The notes under the pieces: model-generated
The model's input: only the letters and a program-made list of their open reading frames with translations
Database searches by the model: none
Told to the model about the DNA's origin: nothing
Assembly: GCA_900548315.1 (NCBI GenBank)
Contig: URJU01000012.1
Location: forward strand, 1-25,413
Length of the DNA: 25,413 nt
Reading direction: 5' to 3'
From: an uncultured Coprococcus sp.
GTDB lineage: Bacteria; Bacillota; Clostridia; Lachnospirales; Lachnospiraceae
Position numbers and translations under genes: made by a program
Part shown: in pieces, positions 7,789-15,447 of the stretch
How positions within the stretch are numbered: the first letter of the stretch is position 1
Layout of the letters: the number at the start of each line of letters is the position of its first letter

Positions 7789-8250
7789 TTACAGCTGTTT
7801 CATAAGGTCGATCATCTCAAGTGCTCCCATAGCGCAGTCATATCCCTTGTTGCCAGCCTTTGTTCCTGCACGCTCGATAGCCTGCTCAATATTTTCTGTT
7901 GTCACAACACCGAACATTACAGGTACGCCAGTCTCAAGCGACACTGATGCAACACCCTTTGAAACCTCATTACACACATAATCATAGTGGCTTGTAGCAC
8001 CACGGATAACTGCGCCAAGGCAGATAACCGCATCATACTTTCCACTTGCAGCCATTTTCTTTGCAATTACAGGTATCTCAAATGCACCCGGAACCCAGGC
8101 AACTGTGATATCATCCGCATTCACGTCATGACGGAGGAGCGCATCCTCTGCTCCGCTCACAAGCTTTGAAACTATGAACTCATTAAATCTCGCTGCAACT
8201 ATACCTATCTTTGCTCCATTTGCTACTAACTTTCCTTCTACCTTATTCAT
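7789..8250 (-). CDS. ribH: 6,7-dimethyl-8-ribityllumazine synthase
   Basis: RibH condenses 5-amino-6-ribitylamino-uracil with 3,4-dihydroxybutanone phosphate to give the direct precursor of riboflavin, usually in an icosahedral or pentameric assembly. The 153-residue length is standard. Conserved elements are RFNEFI (21-26), the VPGAFEIP loop (53-60), and GAVIRGATSHYDYV, in which H88 is the expected catalytic histidine. The start at 8250 has AGGAGG 10 bases upstream. It is the last of four co-directional riboflavin genes and starts 25 bases after the ribBA stop. Confidence 0.97.
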   Translation of the reverse strand: MNKVEGKLVANGAKIGIVAARFNEFIVSKLVSGAEDALLRHDVNADDITVAWVPGAFEIPVIAKKMAASGKYDAVICLGAVIRGATSHYDYVCNEVSKGVASVSLETGVPVMFGVVTTENIEQAIERAGTKAGNKGYDCAMGALEMIDLMKQL

Positions 8251-8275
8251 CTGATTTTTTCCTCCTTATGAAAAT

Positions 8276-9481
8276 TTAAACATCATTTAACATATGACCC
8301 ATTTTCTCTTTCTTTGTCTTGAGGTAAAATGCGTCAAACTTTGTTGGCTCTATCTCTATCGGAACTCTCTCCACTATCTCAAGGTTGTATCCCGCAAGAC
8401 CATATACCTTAAGTGGATTGTTGGTGAGAAGTCTGATCTGTCTTATTCCGAGATCCACAAGTATCTGTGTTCCTATGGTGTAATCTCTTGCGTCATCAGG
8501 GAAACCGAGCTTGAGGTTTGCCTCAACAGTGTCAAGTCCCTGATCCTGAAGTGCATATGCCTTTATCTTGTTGATAAGTCCTATGCCCCTTCCCTCCTGT
8601 CGCATGTACAGAAGAACTCCTCTGCCTTCCTTCGCTATAGCCTTCATTGCTGAGTCAAGCTGCTGACCGCAGTCGCACTTCATCGAGCCAAAGCAGTCTC
8701 CTGTCAGACACTCGCTGTGTACTCGGCAGAGAACCGGCTTGCCATCTGCTATATCGCCCATCGTGAGTGCCACATGATGCTCACCGTTCAGCTTGTTGAT
8801 GTATCCGCAGATCGTGAACTCACCATACTTTGTAGGCAGCTTTGCCTTTGCCACACACTCTACAAATACCTCATGCTCTTTTCTGTACTGAATAAGTTTC
8901 TCTATTGTCGAGATCTTCAGGCCGTGAACTTTTGCAAATTCCACAAGGTCATCTTTTCTCGCCATGGTTCCGTCATCCTTCATGATCTCACAGCACAATC
9001 CACAAGGCTTGAGTCCTGCTGCCTTCATGAGATCAACCGTCGCCTCAGTATGACCATTTCTCTCTATAACACCGCCAGCGACAGCCTGGAGAGGGAACAT
9101 GTGTCCCGGCCTTCTGAAGTCACCTGGCTTTGCATCGTCTTCTACGAATTTTCGTGCCGTATAGCCTCTCTCCTCGGCTGAAATACCTGTGGTGGTATCC
9201 ACATGATCGACCGACACAGAAAACGCTGTACAGTGGTTGTCTGTGTTCGTTATGCACATCTGTGGAAGATTTAGTTTGTCAGCAAACGACGCATCCATAG
9301 GCATGCATATGAGACCTCTCGCCCACTTTGCCATGAAGTTGACATTCTCTGTGGTGGCAAATTCTGCTGCACAGATCACATCGCCCTCGTTCTCTCTGTC
9401 CTCATTGTCAAGCATTACAACCGGCTTTCCCGCCGCGAGATCTGCTGCGATCTCTTCTATCGAGTTAAATTCAAAACCCAT
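8276..9481 (-). CDS. ribBA: Bifunctional 3,4-dihydroxy-2-butanone-4-phosphate synthase / GTP cyclohydrolase II
   Basis: A 401-residue fusion that makes both starting intermediates of riboflavin. Residues 1 to about 200 are the RibB half, with the acidic loop DNEDRENEGD (25-34), RPGHMFPL and HTEATVDL. Residues about 205-401 are the RibA half: HSECLTGDCFGSMKCDCG holds the expected zinc cysteines C258, C269 and C271, followed by YMRQEGRGIGL. C263 is an extra cysteine in this loop. The frame is open further upstream, but the ATG at 9481 is chosen because AGGAGGT lies 6 bases before it and the product then begins as usual for RibB. It is third in the operon, after ribE (25-base gap). Confidence 0.97.
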   Translation of the reverse strand: MGFEFNSIEEIAADLAAGKPVVMLDNEDRENEGDVICAAEFATTENVNFMAKWARGLICMPMDASFADKLNLPQMCITNTDNHCTAFSVSVDHVDTTTGISAEERGYTARKFVEDDAKPGDFRRPGHMFPLQAVAGGVIERNGHTEATVDLMKAAGLKPCGLCCEIMKDDGTMARKDDLVEFAKVHGLKISTIEKLIQYRKEHEVFVECVAKAKLPTKYGEFTICGYINKLNGEHHVALTMGDIADGKPVLCRVHSECLTGDCFGSMKCDCGQQLDSAMKAIAKEGRGVLLYMRQEGRGIGLINKIKAYALQDQGLDTVEANLKLGFPDDARDYTIGTQILVDLGIRQIRLLTNNPLKVYGLAGYNLEIVERVPIEIEPTKFDAFYLKTKKEKMGHMLNDV

Positions 9482-9506
9482 CGCTTTACCTCCTATAATT
9501 CTGGAT

Positions 9507-10172
9507 TTATATAAAACCATTTTCTGCCAGGAATTTCATATCAAATCCTGATCTATCTGAACCCCCTGCATCACCGCCGCCTTTGTACGGCTGCAGAAGC
9601 TTTTCAACGTATTTGCCTACCACATCATTTTCAAGATTCACTATCTTACCCGGCTTGCCATCTAAGAGGGTAGTCTCCCCTGCTGTATGCGGAATTATAG
9701 ACACTTTAAAACAAATATCATCCACATATGCCACTGTAAGGCTGATGCCATCTATCGCTATAGACCCCTTCTCTATGATATATCTGAGGATCTTCGGAGA
9801 ACAGTCTATGGTCACCCAGACCGCATTGTCCTCCCTCTTGACTTCTCTGATCGTTCCGATTCCGTCTATATGTCCGGACACTATATGTCCGCCAAATCTT
9901 CCACCGGCAGCCATAGCCCTCTCAAGATTTACTCTGCTGCCGCCAGTCAGCTGCCCAAGTCCGCTTCTTCTCAGTGTCTCCGGCATTACATCCGCTGTGA
10001 ATATATTTCCTGATATGCTGGTTGCAGTAAGGCACACACCATTTACAGCAATGCTGTCGCCCACCTGACTTCCCTGAAGGACTTTATCCGCCTGCACAGT
10101 TATGCTGCAGGAGCTGACACCTTTATCTATTTTCCTGATCGTTCCTATCTCTTCTACTATTCCTGTGAACAT
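9507..10172 (-). CDS. ribE: Riboflavin synthase, alpha chain
   Basis: This enzyme dismutates two 6,7-dimethyl-8-ribityllumazine molecules to riboflavin. The 221-residue protein shows the two tandem lumazine-binding domains: the N-terminal MFTGIVEEIGTI signature and GVCLTA, then the second copy beginning near GGHIVSGHIDGIGTI with GISLTV. The start at 10172 lies inside the end of ribD (16-base overlap), with an AGAGGT site within the ribD coding sequence. This indicates translational coupling of the two genes. Confidence 0.97.
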   Translation of the reverse strand: MFTGIVEEIGTIRKIDKGVSSCSITVQADKVLQGSQVGDSIAVNGVCLTATSISGNIFTADVMPETLRRSGLGQLTGGSRVNLERAMAAGGRFGGHIVSGHIDGIGTIREVKREDNAVWVTIDCSPKILRYIIEKGSIAIDGISLTVAYVDDICFKVSIIPHTAGETTLLDGKPGKIVNLENDVVGKYVEKLLQPYKGGGDAGGSDRSGFDMKFLAENGFI

Positions 10173-11350
10173 GTACGACCTCTTTTCTCTGACTTCTTGT
10201 ATCTGAGCATCACATCTTCGCCAAATCTTCTCACCTCAGCCAGACTAAACATATGTGCATCCGCAGGCACATCCACGCCTGTTCCAGATACCGGACTGAA
10301 CTTGCCTTCGCCGCCAAATATCTTCGGAGCTATGAACACACACGCCTCGTCCACAAGACCATCTGATACCATGCTGTAGTTGAGTTCTCCGCCGCCCTCC
10401 AGCAGTATTCCGTCTATGCCTTTCTCTCCAAGTATCGTCATAAGCTGTCTCAGATCCACATGACCGTCTGCACTGTTTGTCTCTATGATGTTGATTCCCT
10501 TCGCTCTGAGTCTTTCACATTTCGCTGTGTCAAATGCACCATCTGCCGTGGTTACGACAGCCGTCTCTATGTCCCCAGCGGTCTCTACTATCTGTGAATT
10601 CTCCGGAATCCTGAGCTTACTGTCACATATTATTCTTATCGGATTCCTTATATTGTCATTATCCCGAACCTCGCCATCGTCTATTCGACATGTGAGCATC
10701 GGATCATCCGCGAGCACGGTTCCTATACCTGCCATTATACCTTTGTGCCTGTTCCTAAGCTCCATCACATATGCTCTGGACTGCTCTCCGGTTATCCACT
10801 TGCTGGCACCTGTATGGGTTGCTATCCTTCCATCCATAGTCATGGCGTACTTCATAGTCACATACGGTTTCTTATCAACTATATACTTGAAGAATATGTC
10901 ATTTATCGCATCACACTCATCCTTAAGACAGTGTGGGTGTACCTCTATTCCGGCATCCCGAAGTCTTTTAAATCCCTTCCCTGCCACCATGGCATTTGGA
11001 TCATCAGACCCACAATACACCTTTCTGATCTTGTGTTCTATGATCGCATCTACACACGGCGGCTGCTTTCCGAAGTGGCAGCAAGGCTCCAGTGTCACAT
11101 ACATGACAGCTCCCTCTGCCTCCACAGGATCTTTCAAACTAGCAAATGCCGCTCGCTCTGCATGCAGCTCGCCGTATCTCACATGATATCCCTCGCCTAT
11201 GATCCGTCCATCCTTGACTATGACCGCTCCCACCAGAGGATTCGGATTCACCGCGCCAGTTCCTCTCTTTGCAAGCTCTATAGCGCGCCTCATATACACT
11301 GGATCAAACTCATCATCTATCTGATCATCTAATATCCGATCATTTACCAT
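10157..11350 (-). CDS. ribD: Bifunctional diaminohydroxyphosphoribosylaminopyrimidine deaminase / uracil reductase
   Basis: RibD carries out the second and third pyrimidine-branch steps of riboflavin synthesis. The deaminase half (about 18-150) has the zinc and catalytic motif HAE (H63, E65) and PCCHFGKQPPC (C90, C99). The reductase half (about 158-385) starts with YVTMKYAMTMDGRIAT, followed by GASKWITGEQSR and the LLEGGGELN nucleotide-binding segment. Total length is 397 residues, slightly longer than usual because of an acidic N-terminal extension of about 15 residues. The ATG at 11350 has GGAAGGTGA upstream, which supports the extended start. It is the first gene after the FMN riboswitch and its terminator. 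Confidence 0.97.
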   Translation of the reverse strand: MVNDRILDDQIDDEFDPVYMRRAIELAKRGTGAVNPNPLVGAVIVKDGRIIGEGYHVRYGELHAERAAFASLKDPVEAEGAVMYVTLEPCCHFGKQPPCVDAIIEHKIRKVYCGSDDPNAMVAGKGFKRLRDAGIEVHPHCLKDECDAINDIFFKYIVDKKPYVTMKYAMTMDGRIATHTGASKWITGEQSRAYVMELRNRHKGIMAGIGTVLADDPMLTCRIDDGEVRDNDNIRNPIRIICDSKLRIPENSQIVETAGDIETAVVTTADGAFDTAKCERLRAKGINIIETNSADGHVDLRQLMTILGEKGIDGILLEGGGELNYSMVSDGLVDEACVFIAPKIFGGEGKFSPVSGTGVDVPADAHMFSLAEVRRFGEDVMLRYKKSEKRGRTCSQE

Positions 11351-11403
11351 CTGCTCACCTTCCTACAACTAGACTGGCTCATACCGGCAACTATTCACCA
11401 CAC

Positions 11404-11437
11404 AAAAAAACCTCGAAGAATTTCTCCGAGGTTTTTT
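11404..11437 (-). terminator. Riboswitch-associated intrinsic terminator
   Basis: Arms 11411-11419 and 11423-11431 form a 9-bp stem (one G-U wobble on the minus strand) with a 3-base loop. On the minus strand it is followed by seven Ts (11410-11404). It lies between the FMN aptamer and the ribD start, so it is the expected expression platform that stops transcription when FMN is bound. The A/T flanks on both sides make it symmetrical. Confidence 0.88.
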
Positions 11438-11524
11438 CATCAGATCTCTGACCATGCTGCTACATGCCAACGCATATAAAGATCAGATCACTGATACTTT
11501 TCTGAATATATAATACTATATCTA

Positions 11525-11655
11525 ATACTTCTCTCATCCAGACTATACTGTCGGTTCCGGAATCACACCGGATCATGCCATACGGCTCACGGACTCAGGG
11601 GAATATCCCCAACACCGTCGGTGGAGAATTGCACTCACCCCCGAAGATCTTTCAT
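11525..11655 (-). promoter_or_regulatory. FMN riboswitch (RFN element) of the ribDEBAH operon
   Basis: Read on the minus strand this stretch shows the RFN core blocks in order: ATCTTCGGGG near 11652-11641, GCAATTCTCCACCGACGGT, GAGTCCGTGAGCC, CCGGTGTGATTCCGGAACCGAC, and TAGTCTGGATGAGAGAAG closing the element near 11527. These are the paired and junction segments of the FMN aptamer. FMN binding is expected to favour the terminator at 11404-11437 and shut off ribD, ribE, ribBA and ribH. The 384-base gap between ribD and the VWA gene is filled by this element, its terminator and its promoter. Confidence 0.97.
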
Positions 11656-11698
11656 CATATTTAATTGTTGTCAAGCCAAGCTTTTTTAAAACGCTTAT

Positions 11699-11727
11699 AT
11701 TGTATTCCATATGTACTCGGATTGCAA
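11699..11727 (-). promoter_or_regulatory. Promoter of the riboflavin operon
   Basis: On the minus strand TTGCAA (11727-11722) and TACAAT (11704-11699) are spaced by 17 bases, each matching consensus at four to five positions. Transcription would start some 40 bases before the FMN aptamer. The -35 box begins only 8 bases after the stop codon of the VWA gene, and no terminator is seen between, so read-through from the upstream operon into the riboswitch leader is possible. Confidence 0.75.
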
Positions 11728-11734
11728 CAGTTTT

Positions 11735-13387
11735 TTAAAGCTGTGAATTAAATAAACTCTTTATCTTATAGATAATATCATCACTGTCGGCATTTATCGA
11801 TGCAGCCTCGTTTATCCCCGACAGCTTTGCAAGCTCGCCTGTATCAGCATCACCACCGTAACCAATAGTATAAACCGGTATATTCGAAGTTCTAAGCGCA
11901 CTTGTTATCTCGTCCATAGAGAATCCGATATTTGCATATCCATCGCTTAAAAGGAACAACATACATTTTGCATCCGGGTGCTGCTCCTTTGCCTCCGTTA
12001 TCATCTTCATAGCTGTAACTACTGCATCATATGACGCTGTACCACCCGATGCAATAAGGTTATTCACAGCCCCCTGAAAATATGATCTCTGATTGAGGTC
12101 AAACTGTGCTATAGGCACTTCTATGGTAACTGAACTTGAATAGCTCACCAGGCCTACATAGTTATTGTCATTAATGTACTGAGCACCATTTGTCAGACTG
12201 TTCTTGAGCTGATTCATCGGATCTCCATCCATGGAGCCGCTGCAGTCAGCCACAAATACTGCTATGATATCCCTGCCATTATCCTTTGTCTTCTTATATG
12301 TCTTAAGCCCCTGTGTTACCAGAGACCCTGAGAACTCATCAGGAGACGTATAGTCATCATTCGCATTGAAGCCCTTCTTGGTGGCTATCTTTTGCATATC
12401 ATCGTTCTTACAGTACTTCACAACAAGATCTATAGCCTCAAGCTCAGCATCAGTCTTGCCAGCCTTGTTGCATAAATATGCCGGATTGTCGTGCCGTACA
12501 CCAAACGCTATGAAATCATACATCGATGTCAGATTCGTGTCATTTATATATGCCTGATATTCCGAGAGCATGGCATCAAGTGTTCCATTTGATGCACTGT
12601 CTCTCATCTGCTGTGTCGTATATGCAACATATGGTATATTCTCATTGAACTTGGTGAAATTCTCCTCTCCGCCCTGAAGCAATGTCAACAGAAGATTAAG
12701 ACCTGTGGCACTGGTCTGCGGATTGGTGTATCCCATCGTTATCTTATTGTCCTGAACTGCCTTTATGACTTCATCCGCAGTGGTATAACCGCTGTCTTTC
12801 TTCACAAGAATGCCGGCTGTATTGCCCACAAGCCTGTCCGTATAAAGCTCCAGATTGCCATTGTTTGATATCGCATACTCGCCAAACAGTGTGTTGCTTG
12901 GTGTGTAGAGATCCGGGAGATATTTGCCTGATATGATATAGTCAGCCGCTGTTCCCGACGGCACTGAACGCACACTCATGGACACACTCTTGCCGCCGGA
13001 GGTCTTCACATCAGAAGAGTTAAACTTGCCGGCAACATCTATAAGCCATGAATCGTTGTCGCTGCCAGCTTTCTCACCAGATGTAAATATCTCCACGTCG
13101 ATATCACCGTTTCCCTGTACAGCCAGAGGATACTTGTCTATATCCGGAAGCTCCTCATACAGATCAGGTGTGTCAAGCATAACCGTGCCCTTAACAGGTG
13201 TCGCGTTGCTTACATCCACCTTATTGTATAACTCATCCAGTGTCATATCACTCTTTGATGTCGACCAGTCATCTTCGCCGCCTGTCATGTTTCCGGCTTT
13301 CTTGGCAACCACACCTACGATTATCGCTATCATTGCCACTATCACCAGCACTCCCACTGCTACTATCCCTTTTGTCCTCTTATCCAT
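11735..13387 (-). CDS. Membrane-anchored substrate-binding plus VWA domain protein
   Basis: A 550-residue protein with one N-terminal membrane helix (about 7-27) and no lipobox, so the bulk is probably outside the membrane. Residues about 65-345 resemble a type-2 periplasmic (solute-binding) domain, with SVPSGTAADYI, ILVKKDSGYTTADEV and TNPQTSATGLNLL. Residues about 372-548 are a von Willebrand factor A domain with a complete MIDAS: DCSGS (D381, S383, S385), T450 and D482 in LLSDG. Metal-dependent partner binding is therefore expected. The fusion of the two domains is known in Firmicutes, but its function is not established. It is third in an operon, 20 bases after the membrane/coiled-coil gene, and the start ATG at 13387 has AGGAGGACA-type spacing. 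Toxic-anion (TelA/XpaC) neighbourhoods often carry related proteins, but no TelA lies in this window. Confidence 0.85.
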   Translation of the reverse strand: MDKRTKGIVAVGVLVIVAMIAIIVGVVAKKAGNMTGGEDDWSTSKSDMTLDELYNKVDVSNATPVKGTVMLDTPDLYEELPDIDKYPLAVQGNGDIDVEIFTSGEKAGSDNDSWLIDVAGKFNSSDVKTSGGKSVSMSVRSVPSGTAADYIISGKYLPDLYTPSNTLFGEYAISNNGNLELYTDRLVGNTAGILVKKDSGYTTADEVIKAVQDNKITMGYTNPQTSATGLNLLLTLLQGGEENFTKFNENIPYVAYTTQQMRDSASNGTLDAMLSEYQAYINDTNLTSMYDFIAFGVRHDNPAYLCNKAGKTDAELEAIDLVVKYCKNDDMQKIATKKGFNANDDYTSPDEFSGSLVTQGLKTYKKTKDNGRDIIAVFVADCSGSMDGDPMNQLKNSLTNGAQYINDNNYVGLVSYSSSVTIEVPIAQFDLNQRSYFQGAVNNLIASGGTASYDAVVTAMKMITEAKEQHPDAKCMLFLLSDGYANIGFSMDEITSALRTSNIPVYTIGYGGDADTGELAKLSGINEAASINADSDDIIYKIKSLFNSQL

Positions 13388-13407
13388 CTTGTCCTCCTAT
13401 TACTCCC

Positions 13408-13980
13408 TTATACTTTTTGTGACTCTTGTTTCATATTGTTCATGCACTCTATGACATCATCCACATATTTCATATCCAGAGTGCTGAGATTGGTGTCTAT
13501 ATCTACCAGTTTCTCAACCAATATATTAAACTTTCTGACCAGCTCATCGCCCTGTCTGCACAGGTTATCCAGATATACAGGCTGTGGTCTTGTATAGTAA
13601 TCATACGTCTGTATGAATCCTATGGCACTGTCCATATTGCTCTGTGCCTGCTCTTTTATATCCTCATACAGATTTCTTACACCACTGCCTTCCTCCACAT
13701 TCTCCTGAAAATATTCCTCCCTGGACATTATACTCTCATACTGTCTGTTGAGTCTTTCTATCTGCGCGTCAAACAAATGTCCTTTTGCACTGTCCTTAAG
13801 CTTTTCAGTTGAACGTCTTCCCTTCAGTATATGTACATTCGCTGCTATGGTAAAGACCAGCCATATTACGCTCAGCAATATACCTACCGCGATGCCGGCT
13901 ATGCTGTCTGCAAGTACAAACATCACTATAACCAGTCCAAACATAATCAGACTGACGATATTAACTGCAACCAACCCCAT
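13408..13980 (-). CDS. Two-helix membrane protein with coiled-coil domain, possibly XpaC-like
   Basis: A 190-residue protein whose first about 50 residues make two hydrophobic helices (about 4-25 and 28-50). The rest is a soluble, helical, charged region (RRSTEKLKDSAKG onward) with heptad-like spacing. The segment around YDYYTRPQPVYLDNLCRQGDELVRKFN recalls the conserved tail of XpaC-family proteins, but this is only a visual resemblance. Topology predicts a hairpin in the membrane with the helical part in the cytoplasm. It lies between the HTH gene (12-base gap) and the VWA gene (20-base gap), so it is likely to act with the VWA protein at the membrane. A GGAGGAG site precedes the ATG at 13980. 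Confidence 0.75.
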   Translation of the reverse strand: MGLVAVNIVSLIMFGLVIVMFVLADSIAGIAVGILLSVIWLVFTIAANVHILKGRRSTEKLKDSAKGHLFDAQIERLNRQYESIMSREEYFQENVEEGSGVRNLYEDIKEQAQSNMDSAIGFIQTYDYYTRPQPVYLDNLCRQGDELVRKFNILVEKLVDIDTNLSTLDMKYVDDVIECMNNMKQESQKV

Positions 13981-13992
13981 TTATTTCTCCTC

Positions 13993-15195
13993 CTAACTTA
14001 TTTTGAGTTTAAACACACGTCTTGCCGCATCTGACACTATAAGCCCCGAGAAATCCGCAAATTCTTTTTTTGCATTTCTTATGAGCATACCCGCAAATTC
14101 CTTGTCTGCCGCCTCTGCGCTAAACAGCAATTCATGATAATCGACCGGATCATCATCACATATCCTCTGTGCAACAGCCTGTGGAACAACCACAAATGTC
14201 AGGGGCGAATGTGTCTTGTCTGCTATGTATACCTCTGCCTTATCGACAAACTTTGCAAACTCATCAGCCTGCATCTCAAAACCGGCACTCATAAGACAAC
14301 TGTATATGCTCTCACTATCCTCAACCAAACTCTCTATATACAGATACCCTTTCATGAGCAAAAGTCCCATAAGTCCATCTGATATGTTAAAATCAAGAAT
14401 GCATCCATATCCATCTCCGCCGCCTGTAAGTACACGGCAGACACAATCAGCCACTGACTCATCACTGAGTCCACTGTATTTATACGCCTGCTCCACTCCG
14501 TCCTGTGTTATGATCACAGTCTCTATATTGCCCCGCTGAGTCTTTACCTTTCTTCTGTTCTCCACAGGATTTGCCGATATCTTAAAAGCTCTAAGAGCCT
14601 TTATCGTATCATCGATACCATTTTTGCCCGAAAAGGATGTCTCGAATCGCCGAGCACCATCAGGCAATATCACATCTCTGTACACCCTCTTGACTGATAT
14701 ATTGTTTCTCTTCATTATAGCCAAAATAAAATTGATATTGTTCTTCTGTCCGGACAGATACATCAGAAGCTCGGACCGAAGTTTCCCCCTATAGTCAAAC
14801 TCATACCTCGTGTTCACTATGTCATTCCCCGAATACCATCTCTTCTCAAGATACTTGTAATTATCAGGATCCCTGAGTCTGTCCAGAGCACTGATCTTTA
14901 GGGTCTCCACCTCACTCTGGTCTGTGCCAAGTTCCGCCGCTATCTCGGAAACGCTCCTCTCATCATGTCCGTATCCATACAGGTTACTTATAACCGTTCT
15001 CTCTTTATAGTTAAGCTTGTTTATAAGCTCATCAAACATCCTCCGACACATTCCCTCCTGTGAATATGATAAAGTGTCTGCCTGAACTCCAAACACAGAA
15101 CTGTACAACGCCTCATACGGGCTTATCACATCGAGAAAATATTTATTTTTTTTCTTTCTTATAACAAATTCCCTTTGTATAACAACCCTCTCCAA
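13993..15195 (-). CDS. Sigma-region-4-like HTH protein with unknown C-terminal domain
   Basis: A 400-residue protein of unknown function. Residues about 55-110 (INKLNYKERTVISNLYGYG ... SEIAAELGTDQSEVETLKISALDRL) look like sigma-70 region 4, with a helix, a turn and a recognition helix. I see no region 2, so it is not a complete sigma factor. Residues about 140-400 hold mixed alpha/beta sequence that I do not recognise, with no membrane segment. It heads the operon that continues into the membrane/coiled-coil and VWA genes, so it may be their regulator or a cytoplasmic partner (inference). The start is uncertain: the only plausible in-frame initiator is TTG at 15195 with a weak GGTGAG 11 bases upstream, and an in-frame TGA lies just before it. 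A competing ATG in another frame (15204) opens a 15-codon ORF. Confidence 0.75.
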   Translation of the reverse strand: MERVVIQREFVIRKKKNKYFLDVISPYEALYSSVFGVQADTLSYSQEGMCRRMFDELINKLNYKERTVISNLYGYGHDERSVSEIAAELGTDQSEVETLKISALDRLRDPDNYKYLEKRWYSGNDIVNTRYEFDYRGKLRSELLMYLSGQKNNINFILAIMKRNNISVKRVYRDVILPDGARRFETSFSGKNGIDDTIKALRAFKISANPVENRRKVKTQRGNIETVIITQDGVEQAYKYSGLSDESVADCVCRVLTGGGDGYGCILDFNISDGLMGLLLMKGYLYIESLVEDSESIYSCLMSAGFEMQADEFAKFVDKAEVYIADKTHSPLTFVVVPQAVAQRICDDDPVDYHELLFSAEAADKEFAGMLIRNAKKEFADFSGLIVSDAARRVFKLKIS

Positions 15196-15237
15196 TCCAA
15201 GAACATCTCACCCACAAAACGCCCATTGTCATAAAAT

Positions 15238-15271
15238 CAGATATGTTGAACATACCTCTTCCTTATATCTG
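15238..15271 (-). promoter_or_regulatory. Nested inverted repeats in the leader of the HTH-VWA operon
   Basis: An outer repeat CAGATAT (15238-15244) / ATATCTG (15265-15271) overlaps a perfect odd-centred palindrome TATGTT-G-AACATA (15242-15254). In the minus-strand transcript the outer arms would make a 5' hairpin starting near the predicted transcription start. The inner palindrome looks like a DNA-binding site. Either role is inferred. Confidence 0.5.
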
Positions 15272-15277
15272 TTTTTT

Positions 15278-15310
15278 ATTATACATGTTTTGAGAAAAAT
15301 TAAAAACATG
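15278..15310 (-). promoter_or_regulatory. Putative promoter of the HTH-VWA operon with overlapping inverted repeat
   Basis: A consensus TATAAT lies on the minus strand at 15283-15278. The matching -35 position (15306-15301) reads TTTTTA, which is weak. CATGTTTT (15284-15291) and AAAACATG (15303-15310) form an 8-bp inverted repeat that spans spacer and -35 box. A weak -35 with an overlapping dyad suggests activator or repressor control. Confidence 0.45.
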
Positions 15311-15358
15311 AAAGTGCGAGGATAAAGTATTTTATAATTTTATTAAGTGCATATACCC

Positions 15359-15387
15359 CTGCCAATACACTTATGATATACTATAAT
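15359..15387 (+). promoter_or_regulatory. Putative promoter of the YqeG-family gene
   Basis: CTGCCA (15359-15364) and a consensus TATAAT (15382-15387) are spaced by 17 bases. This is about 60 bases upstream of the ATG at 15448, divergent from the HTH-VWA operon promoter. Confidence 0.55.
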
Positions 15388-15447
15388 GAATGTCAAGTAC
15401 ACACGCAATCGCAATCAGACATCGTTATATGTAACGGAGGTTTCTAT

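Noticed and set aside
10485..11186. Plus-strand open frame of 233 codons opposite ribD
   Set aside because: It lies wholly within ribD, lacks a ribosome site and family motifs, and the minus-strand product is unambiguous.
11735..15195. Whole operon as a phage or conjugative module
   Set aside because: No integrase, transposase, relaxase, att-like repeats or shift in codon use is visible; neighbours on both sides are housekeeping genes.
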